Shown: one piece after another, positions 1-6,831 of the stretch | Layout: every line of letters begins with the position of its first letter | Position numbering within the stretch: the first letter of the stretch is position 1 | Assembly (NCBI GenBank): GCA_028699365.1 | Contig: JAQVUQ010000108.1 | Coordinates: forward strand, 1 to 8,167 | Length of the DNA: 8,167 nt | DNA from: UBA5359 sp028699365 [NCBI: bacterium] | GTDB taxonomy: Bacteria; UBP13; UBA5359 | Direction of reading: 5' to 3' | Made by a program: the position numbers and the translations under genes | Notes under the pieces: model-generated | What the model was told of the DNA's origin: nothing | Database searches by the model: none | The model's input: only the letters and a program-made list of their open reading frames with translations

Positions 1-1778
1 CCCGGCAAACGCTTTATGCCGTTACCGATGGCGCTGTACTGCTCAATAACAGTCAGCATTGTGAAGTAAAGAATAATTACATTACTCAATGTGCCCGGGG
101 TATCATGGTTGCCGGAACGTCGGATTACTGTACGGTTGAGGATAACTTCATCGAGAAATCGTTTGCTTATGCATCTTCTAACTATTGGTACGCAACGCCG
201 ATTTTTTCGGTTGCCAATTATGCTACTATCAGGCGGAATGAAATAGACGGTTTGATTACTTTCTATGATGACAGCACTCTTGTGGCCGGACAGGGGATTG
301 CCCTGGAAATCCAGAATTATCCTAATTACTATTGCTACGGAGCGCAGATTTACCGGAATGAAGTGCGTAACGTGGCCTGGTGGGGCATACGATGCCAGCA
401 GTTCATAACAAATACCGGTATACAGGCTGTGGATATTAATGTCTATGAGAATTACATCCATGACAGTGCCGCGCCAGGTGCAGGCACGGGTGAAGAGGAC
501 GGCATTGCCTTCGGGTGTAACGCCGGTGATGCTTATAACCACTTTACCGGTGTGAACGTCTATCGGAACGTTATCTACAACTTTGTCAACTCGGGGGTGA
601 TCGTGTGCAACTATTGGGACGATGCCGATATATACGGCAACCTGATAGGCAAAGTAGGCTATGACGGCGCCGGAGGCATCTATCTTTCCACGGCTACCCT
701 TAAGGACTGCAATATCTATAACAATACTCTCTACGATTGCCGTCATGACGGCATCGTCTGTTACGGCGCCTATTTCGGTGGGCAGGGGGTAAAGATCAAC
801 AATAACATTATTACGGATGTGTCCTTTACCCAGTCGGGTCACGGCAAAGCCGTATTTGTTTCAGCTAACGCGGCGCCGTATGTAAGCGGCGGGTATAATT
901 GCTTCTACGATATAGACGGCTCTCCCACGACGCTCAACTTCACCAATACGAATGGAATAACCAGCGATCCTTCATTTTGCGACTCAGCGGCCGGCAACTT
1001 CCATCTGGGTGACAGCTCTCTCTGTATAGGTGCCGGTACGGATGTCGATCTGGACTATGATCTGGACTACAATGCTATAACCGGTACGGCGGATATCGGG
1101 TGCTATAAAGGGATATCCTACAGCCAGGCCTGTTATCTGAAGATGGACGAGGGGAGCGGATTTACCGCTTACGATGAGACGGCTAACGCCAACGACGGCA
1201 CGCTGTCCGCGGCTCTTGACACGTCAACTTGCTGGGTGGATGCTGCAATAGACAAGGGTGTATCCTTCACCTCCAGCAATTGGAACAAATACATCGATTG
1301 CGGCAACGATGCCTCGCTTAACGGGCTCTCCAACTATACGGTCTGTGCCTGGGTGAAGGCGGATTCTTCCGGGTCGGGAACCGGCAACAGGTATGTAATA
1401 ATGAAATATGGCGGGTCCACGCTGGAGGGCTTTATGCTGCGCCTGGAATCAAACAATAACATTGCTTTTTACCAGGTTGCCAACGGAGTTGTCTGGAACG
1501 CCAATCTGGTTCTCAGCACAGCGTTTCCGCATGACGGCCTGTTCCATCATGTAGCAGCTACCTTCTCGTATGACGGCACTACCATCGCCGATAAACTCTA
1601 TATCGATGGGATCCTATGCGATAGCGGTAGCGATACCTTGGTCCCCGATATCTCCACCTCGTTATCAACTCTCAGAATAGGTGGAGGCGTTTTCAATGGT
1701 ATACTTGATGAGGCAAAGGTATACGGCCGGGTACTGACGGAAAAAGAGATATGGGCCATTTCCCGAATGTGGCAGTGA
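1..1778 (+). CDS. Right-handed beta-helix protein with C-terminal LamG domain (5' partial)
   Basis: The frame is open from the left edge (first full codon at 3). The ATG at 105 lies inside a repeat, so it is not the true start, and the N-terminus with any signal peptide is outside the window. 591 codons are visible. The first ~300 residues hold about nine beta-helix rungs marked by an Asn-x-[Ile/Val/Leu] turn (NNYI, DNFI, RNEI, RNEV, ENYI, RNVI, GNLI, NNTL, NNII), as in pectate-lyase-like PbH1 proteins. A closing segment follows (SDPSF, then GNFHL, then DIGCY at about 955-1110), of the kind that ends many secreted beta-helix proteins. From about 1125 to 1767 lies a LamG/concanavalin-like domain (LKMDEGSG, NANDGTL, DEAKVYGRVLTEKEI). 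It is probably an extracellular polysaccharide-binding or -cleaving protein; no catalytic residues can be assigned, so lyase, hydrolase or adhesin remain possible. It has 19 cysteines, unusually many. The next gene starts 41 bases downstream. Confidence 0.88.
   Translation, partial: RQTLYAVTDGAVLLNNSQHCEVKNNYITQCARGIMVAGTSDYCTVEDNFIEKSFAYASSNYWYATPIFSVANYATIRRNEIDGLITFYDDSTLVAGQGIALEIQNYPNYYCYGAQIYRNEVRNVAWWGIRCQQFITNTGIQAVDINVYENYIHDSAAPGAGTGEEDGIAFGCNAGDAYNHFTGVNVYRNVIYNFVNSGVIVCNYWDDADIYGNLIGKVGYDGAGGIYLSTATLKDCNIYNNTLYDCRHDGIVCYGAYFGGQGVKINNNIITDVSFTQSGHGKAVFVSANAAPYVSGGYNCFYDIDGSPTTLNFTNTNGITSDPSFCDSAAGNFHLGDSSLCIGAGTDVDLDYDLDYNAITGTADIGCYKGISYSQACYLKMDEGSGFTAYDETANANDGTLSAALDTSTCWVDAAIDKGVSFTSSNWNKYIDCGNDASLNGLSNYTVCAWVKADSSGSGTGNRYVIMKYGGSTLEGFMLRLESNNNIAFYQVANGVVWNANLVLSTAFPHDGLFHHVAATFSYDGTTIADKLYIDGILCDSGSDTLVPDISTSLSTLRIGGGVFNGILDEAKVYGRVLTEKEIWAISRMWQ
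1047..1070 (+). repeat. 12-bp tandem duplication within the beta-helix gene
   Basis: Two adjacent 12-base units (1047-1058 and 1059-1070) differ only in their last base. They encode DLDY twice, in frame. They sit between the GAGTDV segment and the DIGCY end of the beta-helix closing region, where related proteins usually have one acidic stretch, so a local in-frame duplication is likely. Confidence 0.8.
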
Positions 1779-1803
1779 CGATATTGCAAGCGGCGTTAGT
1801 TTA

Positions 1804-1811
1804 GAAAGGGG
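1804..1811 (+). promoter_or_regulatory. Ribosome binding site of the 1217-residue exported protein
   Basis: GAAAGGGG lies 8 bases before the ATG at 1820, a normal spacing. A second ATG at 1813 is only 1 base from the site and in another frame (about 31 codons, no recognisable product). The site therefore supports 1820, which also gives a clean signal peptide. Confidence 0.75.
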
Positions 1812-1819
1812 CATGTCCG

Positions 1820-4800
1820 ATGCTGAAAAAATCTTTATTCTGTCTTCTGTCTTTGATTCTCCTTGCGGTTCCAATGGGTTTTGCCCAGGAAGCGGGAGAG
1901 GGTATTGAGCTGAACGGCGGCTTTGAGAAAACGGAGGACGTTCAGGGAAAGCTTACGCCCGCCGGCTGGGTAATATGGGAATATGTCAAAGACGGCTCGA
2001 TGGAGCTGGTCAAAGAGACTTATGAGGGGAAATACGCCCTGAAACTCACGGCCCTGGCAGGAAACGACAAAAAGGGATTAATAATCCATTCCGAAAAGTT
2101 CCCTGTAGTGAACAAGGAAAAGATTACCTTCCAAGTGGCCTTGAAGGGTTCAAAAATACCCTTTATGATGATGGTTTATGACGAGAAGGGCAAAGAGCTG
2201 ACCAGGCTCTATCAGACAGGAGCTTCAGAGACAGGCAAATGGACTGTAAATACCCTTGTCTTCCCCGTCGACGTTGCGGGTGCGGTCTCCGGGCGGCTCT
2301 TTATTTCCTGTCCCAAGGGACAGGAGGTTGCTGTGGATGCTCTCGAGGTTAAAAAAAAACCGGTAACGGAGCAGATTACCAGGACAGGGTATCTTCCTGA
2401 ATATCAGCCCTTTATCAGTTACAACCAGGCCTGGCCTTTGGGCCGGGCCTGGACCTCCTTAAGAATAGGAAATAAGGATTTTTACTTCGCGGAGCAGGGC
2501 AACTATATCAGGATGAACAAGGATGCGGCCGCAAAGTTCTATGACACCGGCCTCCTGCAGAGAATGATCCCCGGACACTGGATGCTGAAATACTTTGATC
2601 CCAGGGAATATGAGAAAGCCGCCCCGGCTTACAAGGGGATTGTCGACGATTTTCTGAAGAACAAATGGCCGCTTCATTCGATAGAATACTGCTCTTTCCG
2701 GGGTAATCCCATTCCCTCAAAGGAGAGCCTTGATGCCGTCACGGATATATGGATAGGTGACGGCCAACCGGAAGAGCCTATCTACCGGCTGGAACCGGTT
2801 AAGCACTATATGGAAACAGGCAAGCTCTGGCAAGGGTCTTCCATGTATATTGGTAACGAAGCGGCTGTAGTGGACTATTTCAAGAACGTCTTTATGCCGG
2901 AACTCAGAAAAGCCATACCGGATTGCGAGAAGCCGGACAAGAAATGGACCGGCCGTGAAGTAAAAATTCTTTCCGATATTTATTGCGATACTTATACCAG
3001 AAAGCTTACTCCCATGGTCTGGACCATGTATCTCTCTCCTTATGAAATGGCTGTCGGAAAAGCCGTGAAAACCGTTGCTCAAAAGGGATGCGATGCCGGC
3101 GGCAATGCAGTGACCAGAGGTATTATGCGCCAGAGCGGCGGCAATAAGTTCTTCTATGTCTGGCGCGGACATGAGCCTGCCGAAAGGTACGCTTATTCGA
3201 ACAATTCCACTTTGTTTAACAGGCCCGACAGAGAGGGCTGGGGCGTACCGCTGCCTTACCTGCGCTACTATATCTTCAGACCCTTTCTATGCGGGGCCAA
3301 CTATTATATGAACGAAGCGTTTCCCGTATCTCTAACAGAGGATCTTGATGAGGACGGTAACGCGTCTCTGTCACCGTTGGGTGAGATTGCTATGGATATG
3401 CTGGATTACGTGGAGCGCCATCCCAACCGGGGCACTACGTATTCGCCTGTCGCCCTGCTTGACAGGTGGGATACGGAAGGGTCTCCTGCAACCACCTTCA
3501 AGATATCCGATTACGACTTTGATGCCAAATCCATGAATATAGCTTTGCAGTGGGATCTTCTCTGGCCTGAACACCGTGACTCAACGCTTATCGGCGGGTA
3601 TAATCGCACGGCTCCGTACGGGGAGATAATAGATATTCTCAGGCCTAATCCTTACGTTAAGGCCGCTCCCGCTCTCTTTGACGGCTACAAGCTGTTGATA
3701 ATGTCCGGCGGGCAGAAGATGAGCCGGGAATATGCTTTATCGCTTCAAGAATACGTGAAAGCGGGCGGCAGTCTGGTTGTCAATGCTGCTGATGTTTCAG
3801 AAGCCTTCTCCGTCGATTTTGCCGGCGCTGCTGTCGGCAATGTATTTAGAGCCGATACGGCCGTAAATTGCCGGACCAAGGTTTCCTTTAAAGAGAACAG
3901 CTTCACAGCCTATGAGCTTACACCCGGCAAGGGCACGGAAGTGCTTTACGCAACAGATGATGGTAAGCCTTTGGTTACACTCTCCCGGTATGGACAGGGA
4001 TACGTCGTTCTTGTCGGAGCACGCTATATGGTGCAGGATAGAGTGGAAAGGCTGCCTTACAACAGGGACGTTCCCGCTTACTACGATCCGAATAGAAAGC
4101 CTTTACTGAGCTTCACGCCGGATATGTTCGAGCATCTCCTGGCAGGTGTTACCCCCTTTGATATCAAGGTAAACTCTGCCGATAAGCCGGATATCTCCTG
4201 GCAGATCAATCGCAATGGTGCGGGCTGGACCGTAACGGTCTTCAACTACTCCCAGAAACGCGAGGAACTGGTGGCCAAAAGCCGTGGAACAGCCTGTGCC
4301 GATGCCTTCTATCCGCTCAAGGAAATCCCGTTTGAGATAGTCTGCCGCGACGCGACAATAAAAGATGTTGTTGAGCTTTACGGCGATAGAGATGTGAACT
4401 GGAAGACCATGAACGGAGAAGTGACCGTCAACGAAGCGACGCACGGTGGAGAGATACGGGTATACGAGTTCCAGCCCGTGAAGATAGTCTTTCCCGAGCG
4501 CGAGCGTTATGTCAATTACGCCCTGGGAAGGCCGGTCAAGGCTTCTTCTCAATTCATGCATTACAAGCCGGAAGCGGCGGTTGACGGTGATGTTTCCAAC
4601 AGTATGTACTGGGCTTCCGGTATGACCAACAGAGAGTTCCCCCTGCCGCAGTGGCTGGAAATTGATCTCGGTCAGGAAAGGCAAATCGATCATATCTATG
4701 TAAAGCTGCATCACTGGGAAAATGCTGACCCGGAGACAAGGAAGTTCATCGTCAAATATGTCGTCGAAGCTTCGCAGGACGGAAAAAACTGGACGGCAGT

Positions 4801-5473
4801 TGTGGATGAGCGCAACAATATTGCCCCTGTAAAGGATTATGGCCTGGAGCGCTGGTTTGACCCGGTATCGGCCAGATATGTGCGGTTGACGGTATTGAAA
4901 AACTCCGGACACAGCGGTGCGCGTGTAGCAGAGATAAAGGTTATGGGGCAGGAGAAAGAGAGCTATAAGCCTGAGAGAAAGAGCATAATCCCTAAGTGGC
5001 AGGTGGAATTCCCCGGGCAGATAGACGATCCTAAAAAAAAACAGTTATGGCTGGCTGATCTGAAGCCTGAGAAAGCGGAAGTGGGCTGGATATTTCCCGG
5101 CAAGACCTGGGAGGATATGAAGGGAGAGATCAAGCTCTTTACCGGCAACGATGAAGGTCTTGTCTGCCCCAAAAGCCTCTTTGCCGAGAGTGTCAGCGAC
5201 ATAATCTATAAGATACCCTCCGGCGCCGAATGGTTTGCAGCCGTACCGGGTATAGGAGCCCCTGACTCCGGAGCTTCAGTGGAGTTCGAGGTATATGTTG
5301 ACGGTATGTTGAAATACAAAAGCCCGTCCGTGGTCAGGGTGGGACAACGATTGATACCGGTTGTCGTCAATGTGTCTGATGCAAAGGAAATCAGGCTTCA
5401 CGTCACGGACGGCGGTGATGGAATTGTCCACGATTATTCCTGGTGGGGCGTTCCCCGGTTTGTTCTGAAGTAG
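1820..5473 (+). CDS. Exported multidomain putative glycoside hydrolase (CBM-like, TIM-barrel-like core, GATase-like, CBM32-like, NPCBM)
   Basis: 1217 residues. Residues 1-22 form a Sec signal peptide (MLKKS, hydrophobic core, likely cleavage after GFA-22); there is no lipobox. Residues ~28-178 look like a CBM4/9-type beta-sandwich (ELNGGFEK, PAGW opening). Residues ~186-570 look like a divergent TIM-barrel glycosidase core; acidic candidates are D314, E318 and E319 in GDGQPEE and E499 in YYMNEAFP, but none is proven catalytic. A YSPVALL segment begins at Y541, and residues ~572-662 resemble the GATase-like domain of GH42-type trimerisation regions (LLIMSGG, then QEYVKAGGSLVV), followed by a beta-rich linker region. 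Residues ~896-1043 are an F5/8 type C domain (ALGRPVKASS, AAVDGD, QWLEIDLG, ARYVRLTV). Residues ~1064-1217 match NPCBM (LADL, EVGW, SDIIYKIPSG, VDGMLKYKS, VTDGGDGI). It probably acts outside the cytoplasm on a complex glycan; the substrate is unknown. Binding modules are secure, the family of the core is not. Confidence 0.9.
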   Translation: MLKKSLFCLLSLILLAVPMGFAQEAGEGIELNGGFEKTEDVQGKLTPAGWVIWEYVKDGSMELVKETYEGKYALKLTALAGNDKKGLIIHSEKFPVVNKEKITFQVALKGSKIPFMMMVYDEKGKELTRLYQTGASETGKWTVNTLVFPVDVAGAVSGRLFISCPKGQEVAVDALEVKKKPVTEQITRTGYLPEYQPFISYNQAWPLGRAWTSLRIGNKDFYFAEQGNYIRMNKDAAAKFYDTGLLQRMIPGHWMLKYFDPREYEKAAPAYKGIVDDFLKNKWPLHSIEYCSFRGNPIPSKESLDAVTDIWIGDGQPEEPIYRLEPVKHYMETGKLWQGSSMYIGNEAAVVDYFKNVFMPELRKAIPDCEKPDKKWTGREVKILSDIYCDTYTRKLTPMVWTMYLSPYEMAVGKAVKTVAQKGCDAGGNAVTRGIMRQSGGNKFFYVWRGHEPAERYAYSNNSTLFNRPDREGWGVPLPYLRYYIFRPFLCGANYYMNEAFPVSLTEDLDEDGNASLSPLGEIAMDMLDYVERHPNRGTTYSPVALLDRWDTEGSPATTFKISDYDFDAKSMNIALQWDLLWPEHRDSTLIGGYNRTAPYGEIIDILRPNPYVKAAPALFDGYKLLIMSGGQKMSREYALSLQEYVKAGGSLVVNAADVSEAFSVDFAGAAVGNVFRADTAVNCRTKVSFKENSFTAYELTPGKGTEVLYATDDGKPLVTLSRYGQGYVVLVGARYMVQDRVERLPYNRDVPAYYDPNRKPLLSFTPDMFEHLLAGVTPFDIKVNSADKPDISWQINRNGAGWTVTVFNYSQKREELVAKSRGTACADAFYPLKEIPFEIVCRDATIKDVVELYGDRDVNWKTMNGEVTVNEATHGGEIRVYEFQPVKIVFPERERYVNYALGRPVKASSQFMHYKPEAAVDGDVSNSMYWASGMTNREFPLPQWLEIDLGQERQIDHIYVKLHHWENADPETRKFIVKYVVEASQDGKNWTAVVDERNNIAPVKDYGLERWFDPVSARYVRLTVLKNSGHSGARVAEIKVMGQEKESYKPERKSIIPKWQVEFPGQIDDPKKKQLWLADLKPEKAEVGWIFPGKTWEDMKGEIKLFTGNDEGLVCPKSLFAESVSDIIYKIPSGAEWFAAVPGIGAPDSGASVEFEVYVDGMLKYKSPSVVRVGQRLIPVVVNVSDAKEIRLHVTDGGDGIVHDYSWWGVPRFVLK
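2306..2325 (+). repeat. Perfect inverted repeat (hairpin) inside coding sequence
   Basis: CCTGTCCC (2307-2314) and GGGACAGG (2317-2324) are perfectly complementary around a 2-base centre. The flanking T2306/A2325 pair extends the stem to 9 bp, with further G-U pairs possible outside. It encodes ISCPKGQ near the end of the N-terminal CBM-like domain. No U-tract follows, so it is not a classical terminator. Confidence 0.7.
2425..2452 (+). repeat. Strong GC-rich hairpin inside coding sequence
   Basis: Arms 2425-2436 and 2441-2452 pair over 12 bp with a single T-G wobble, closing a 4-base TTTG loop. The arms are nearly all G and C. It encodes the sequence around QAWPLGRAW at the start of the putative catalytic core. 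The following bases (ACCTCCTT) are not a U-tract, so termination is not indicated. It may pause polymerase or ribosomes, or be a by-product of the repeated A-W codons. Confidence 0.75.
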
Positions 5474-5475
5474 AT

Positions 5476-5483
5476 AAGAGGGG
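5476..5483 (+). promoter_or_regulatory. Ribosome binding site that fixes the start of the GH63-like gene
   Basis: AAGAGGGG lies 7 bases before the ATG at 5491 and just after the TAG (5471-5473) of the previous gene. It supports 5491 over the in-frame ATG at 5443, which lies within the upstream gene and would add 16 residues unlike the family. Confidence 0.8.
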
Positions 5484-5490
5484 AATTGTA

Positions 5491-6750
5491 ATGCAAGCTG
5501 TTTATTTAGATGACGGGTATGGAAAGCTCCCTGGGGTTCTCCCCGCCGGCCGGATCGTTCATGATGTAATTTTCGATACGGATGCAGTTGCCGTGGTAAA
5601 AGAGTTCATCCTAAGCGCTGTCCCCTCCATAACCCGGCAACCTCTTAATCAATTGAAACATCCATACCTTGTTCCAGGTGCCACTTACAACGACCTTTGG
5701 GACTGGGATGCGCTCTTTACCTCATGTTCCGTTCCCGAAGAGTGGATGGAATATGCCAGGGGCAGCATCTTGAACCTGCTGGACTCTCCCCTGCAAAACG
5801 GGCGGCCGTCAAAGAAGGCAACTGTAGAGGGTGAATATGATTATTATTTGCATCCCTATCCGTTGAGAGCTCAGTTTGCGTACATTGTGGGATGCCGGCT
5901 GAAAGATTTCAGTTGGATAGAGCCATTCATGGATAAGCTTGTTGAAATTATGGACTGGTATGAACAGGCTACCAGAGATAATGAAGGGTTTTTTAAATGG
6001 CAGACTTTGACAGGCATAGACAACAACCCGTCCGTTTACGGCAGGCCGCCGGGAGCGACTGCCGGAGTGGACCTGGCGGCATTCCATTACCGGGAATACC
6101 GGGCGCTTGGCAAGCTGGCGGCAATTTTCGGACGCAAGGATGAGGGGCTTTGGCGGGAAAAGGCGGAAGAACTCAGGGACCTGGTAAGGACCGGATACTG
6201 GGACGAAATAGACGGTTATTTCTATGATATTGACCGTAATATCGATTACGGTGTGCCCGGGCGGCAGAAGATTACCTGGCAGACGTATCTGAAATTCAGA
6301 AACTGCTCCTGTCTCTACCCTCTTTGGGGCGGTATGGCGAATGATGAACAGGTTGCTTATATGGTAAAGGCGATTATGGACGAGAACGAGTTCCTTTCAT
6401 TCTGCGGAATTCGCACTCACAGTAAGTATGATCCCGTTTATAACAATGAACTCAGCGGAGGCCCTTCCAACTGGCAGGGTCCTGTTTGGGGGCTCAATAC
6501 CTGCCTGACTGCTTACGGCCTGGCACGCTACGGTTACAAGAAGGAAGCTTTAGATGTAGCTTTGCGGTTAGTTAAGACATTTGCTCTGGATATAAGGCAG
6601 AACGGATGCATGCATGAGTATTATCACGGTGATACCGGGCAACCGCTTATCAAACCCGGCTTCCTGAACTGGAACATGCTTGCCGGCAGGATCATGGACG
6701 ATATAGAAGGCGGCATCGACTGTACTACTCTCGATCTGCTGGATGATTAG
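5491..6750 (+). CDS. (alpha/alpha)6-barrel glycoside hydrolase, GH63 / MGH1-like
   Basis: 419 residues from the ATG chosen by its ribosome site; no signal peptide, so probably cytoplasmic. Family marks: a WDWD motif (W70-D73) followed by ALF, GIDNNP (175-180), NWQGPVWG (327-334) followed by a repeating helix pair, and MHEYYHGDTGQ (374-384) followed by FLNWNML. In GH63 and related clan GH-G enzymes the Asp in the equivalent of GIDNNP is the general acid and the Glu in the E-Y/F-x-x-x-x-G segment is the general base. By that comparison D177 and E376 are the candidate catalytic pair for an inverting alpha-glycoside cleavage. The length suits the short, single-domain bacterial members that act on small alpha-glycosides such as mannosyl- or glucosylglycerate, not the large eukaryotic processing glucosidase. 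The start lies 17 bases after the previous stop, which implies co-transcription. A role in trimming imported oligosaccharides is inferred; the actual sugar cannot be read from sequence. Confidence 0.85.
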   Translation: MQAVYLDDGYGKLPGVLPAGRIVHDVIFDTDAVAVVKEFILSAVPSITRQPLNQLKHPYLVPGATYNDLWDWDALFTSCSVPEEWMEYARGSILNLLDSPLQNGRPSKKATVEGEYDYYLHPYPLRAQFAYIVGCRLKDFSWIEPFMDKLVEIMDWYEQATRDNEGFFKWQTLTGIDNNPSVYGRPPGATAGVDLAAFHYREYRALGKLAAIFGRKDEGLWREKAEELRDLVRTGYWDEIDGYFYDIDRNIDYGVPGRQKITWQTYLKFRNCSCLYPLWGGMANDEQVAYMVKAIMDENEFLSFCGIRTHSKYDPVYNNELSGGPSNWQGPVWGLNTCLTAYGLARYGYKKEALDVALRLVKTFALDIRQNGCMHEYYHGDTGQPLIKPGFLNWNMLAGRIMDDIEGGIDCTTLDLLDD

Positions 6751-6764
6751 TGACGGAGGCTATT

Positions 6765-6800
6765 GTGGAGTATACGGCAATGAACGGCATAACTAAGTAA
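6765..6800 (+). other. Tiny reading frame with a good ribosome site, possible gene remnant
   Basis: GGAGG at 6755-6759 is followed 5 bases later by a GTG (6765) that opens an 11-codon frame (V-E-Y-T-A-M-N-G-I-T-K) ending at TAA 6798-6800. The heptamer AGTATAC occurs at 6769-6775 and again at 6803-6809. It may be the remnant of a gene start, a translated leader, or chance. There is no similarity I recognise. Confidence 0.25.
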
Positions 6801-6831
6801 TCAGTATACACATGTGGGAGTTGGAAAGAAG

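Noticed and set aside
105-107. ATG as the start of the beta-helix gene
   Set aside because: The frame is open to the left edge and the upstream codons encode another beta-helix rung, so this Met is internal.
1813-1908. Small out-of-frame ORF at the start of the exported protein gene
   Set aside because: Its ATG is 1 base from the purine-rich site, and its ~31 residues show no signature; the 1820 frame has a proper signal peptide.
3013-3028. Short inverted repeat CATGGTC/GACCATG
   Set aside because: Only 7 bp with a 2-base centre in coding sequence; such repeats are common by chance and nothing nearby suggests a function.
2717-3172. 151-codon minus-strand reading frame
   Set aside because: Antisense to the putative catalytic core of the exported protein, with no ribosome site or family signature.
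4103-4912. 269-codon minus-strand reading frame
   Set aside because: It lies wholly inside the well-supported 1217-residue gene, over its F5/8 type C domain, and has no recognisable motif; it is a shadow frame.
5443-5490. Longer N-terminus for the GH63-like protein
   Set aside because: It would overlap the end of the previous gene and lacks a ribosome site, whereas ATG 5491 has AAGAGGGG at good spacing.
6763-6793. Possible promoter (TTGTGG ... CATAAC) before the fourth gene
   Set aside because: Both hexamers match the consensus poorly and the 19-base spacing is long; not supportable by eye.
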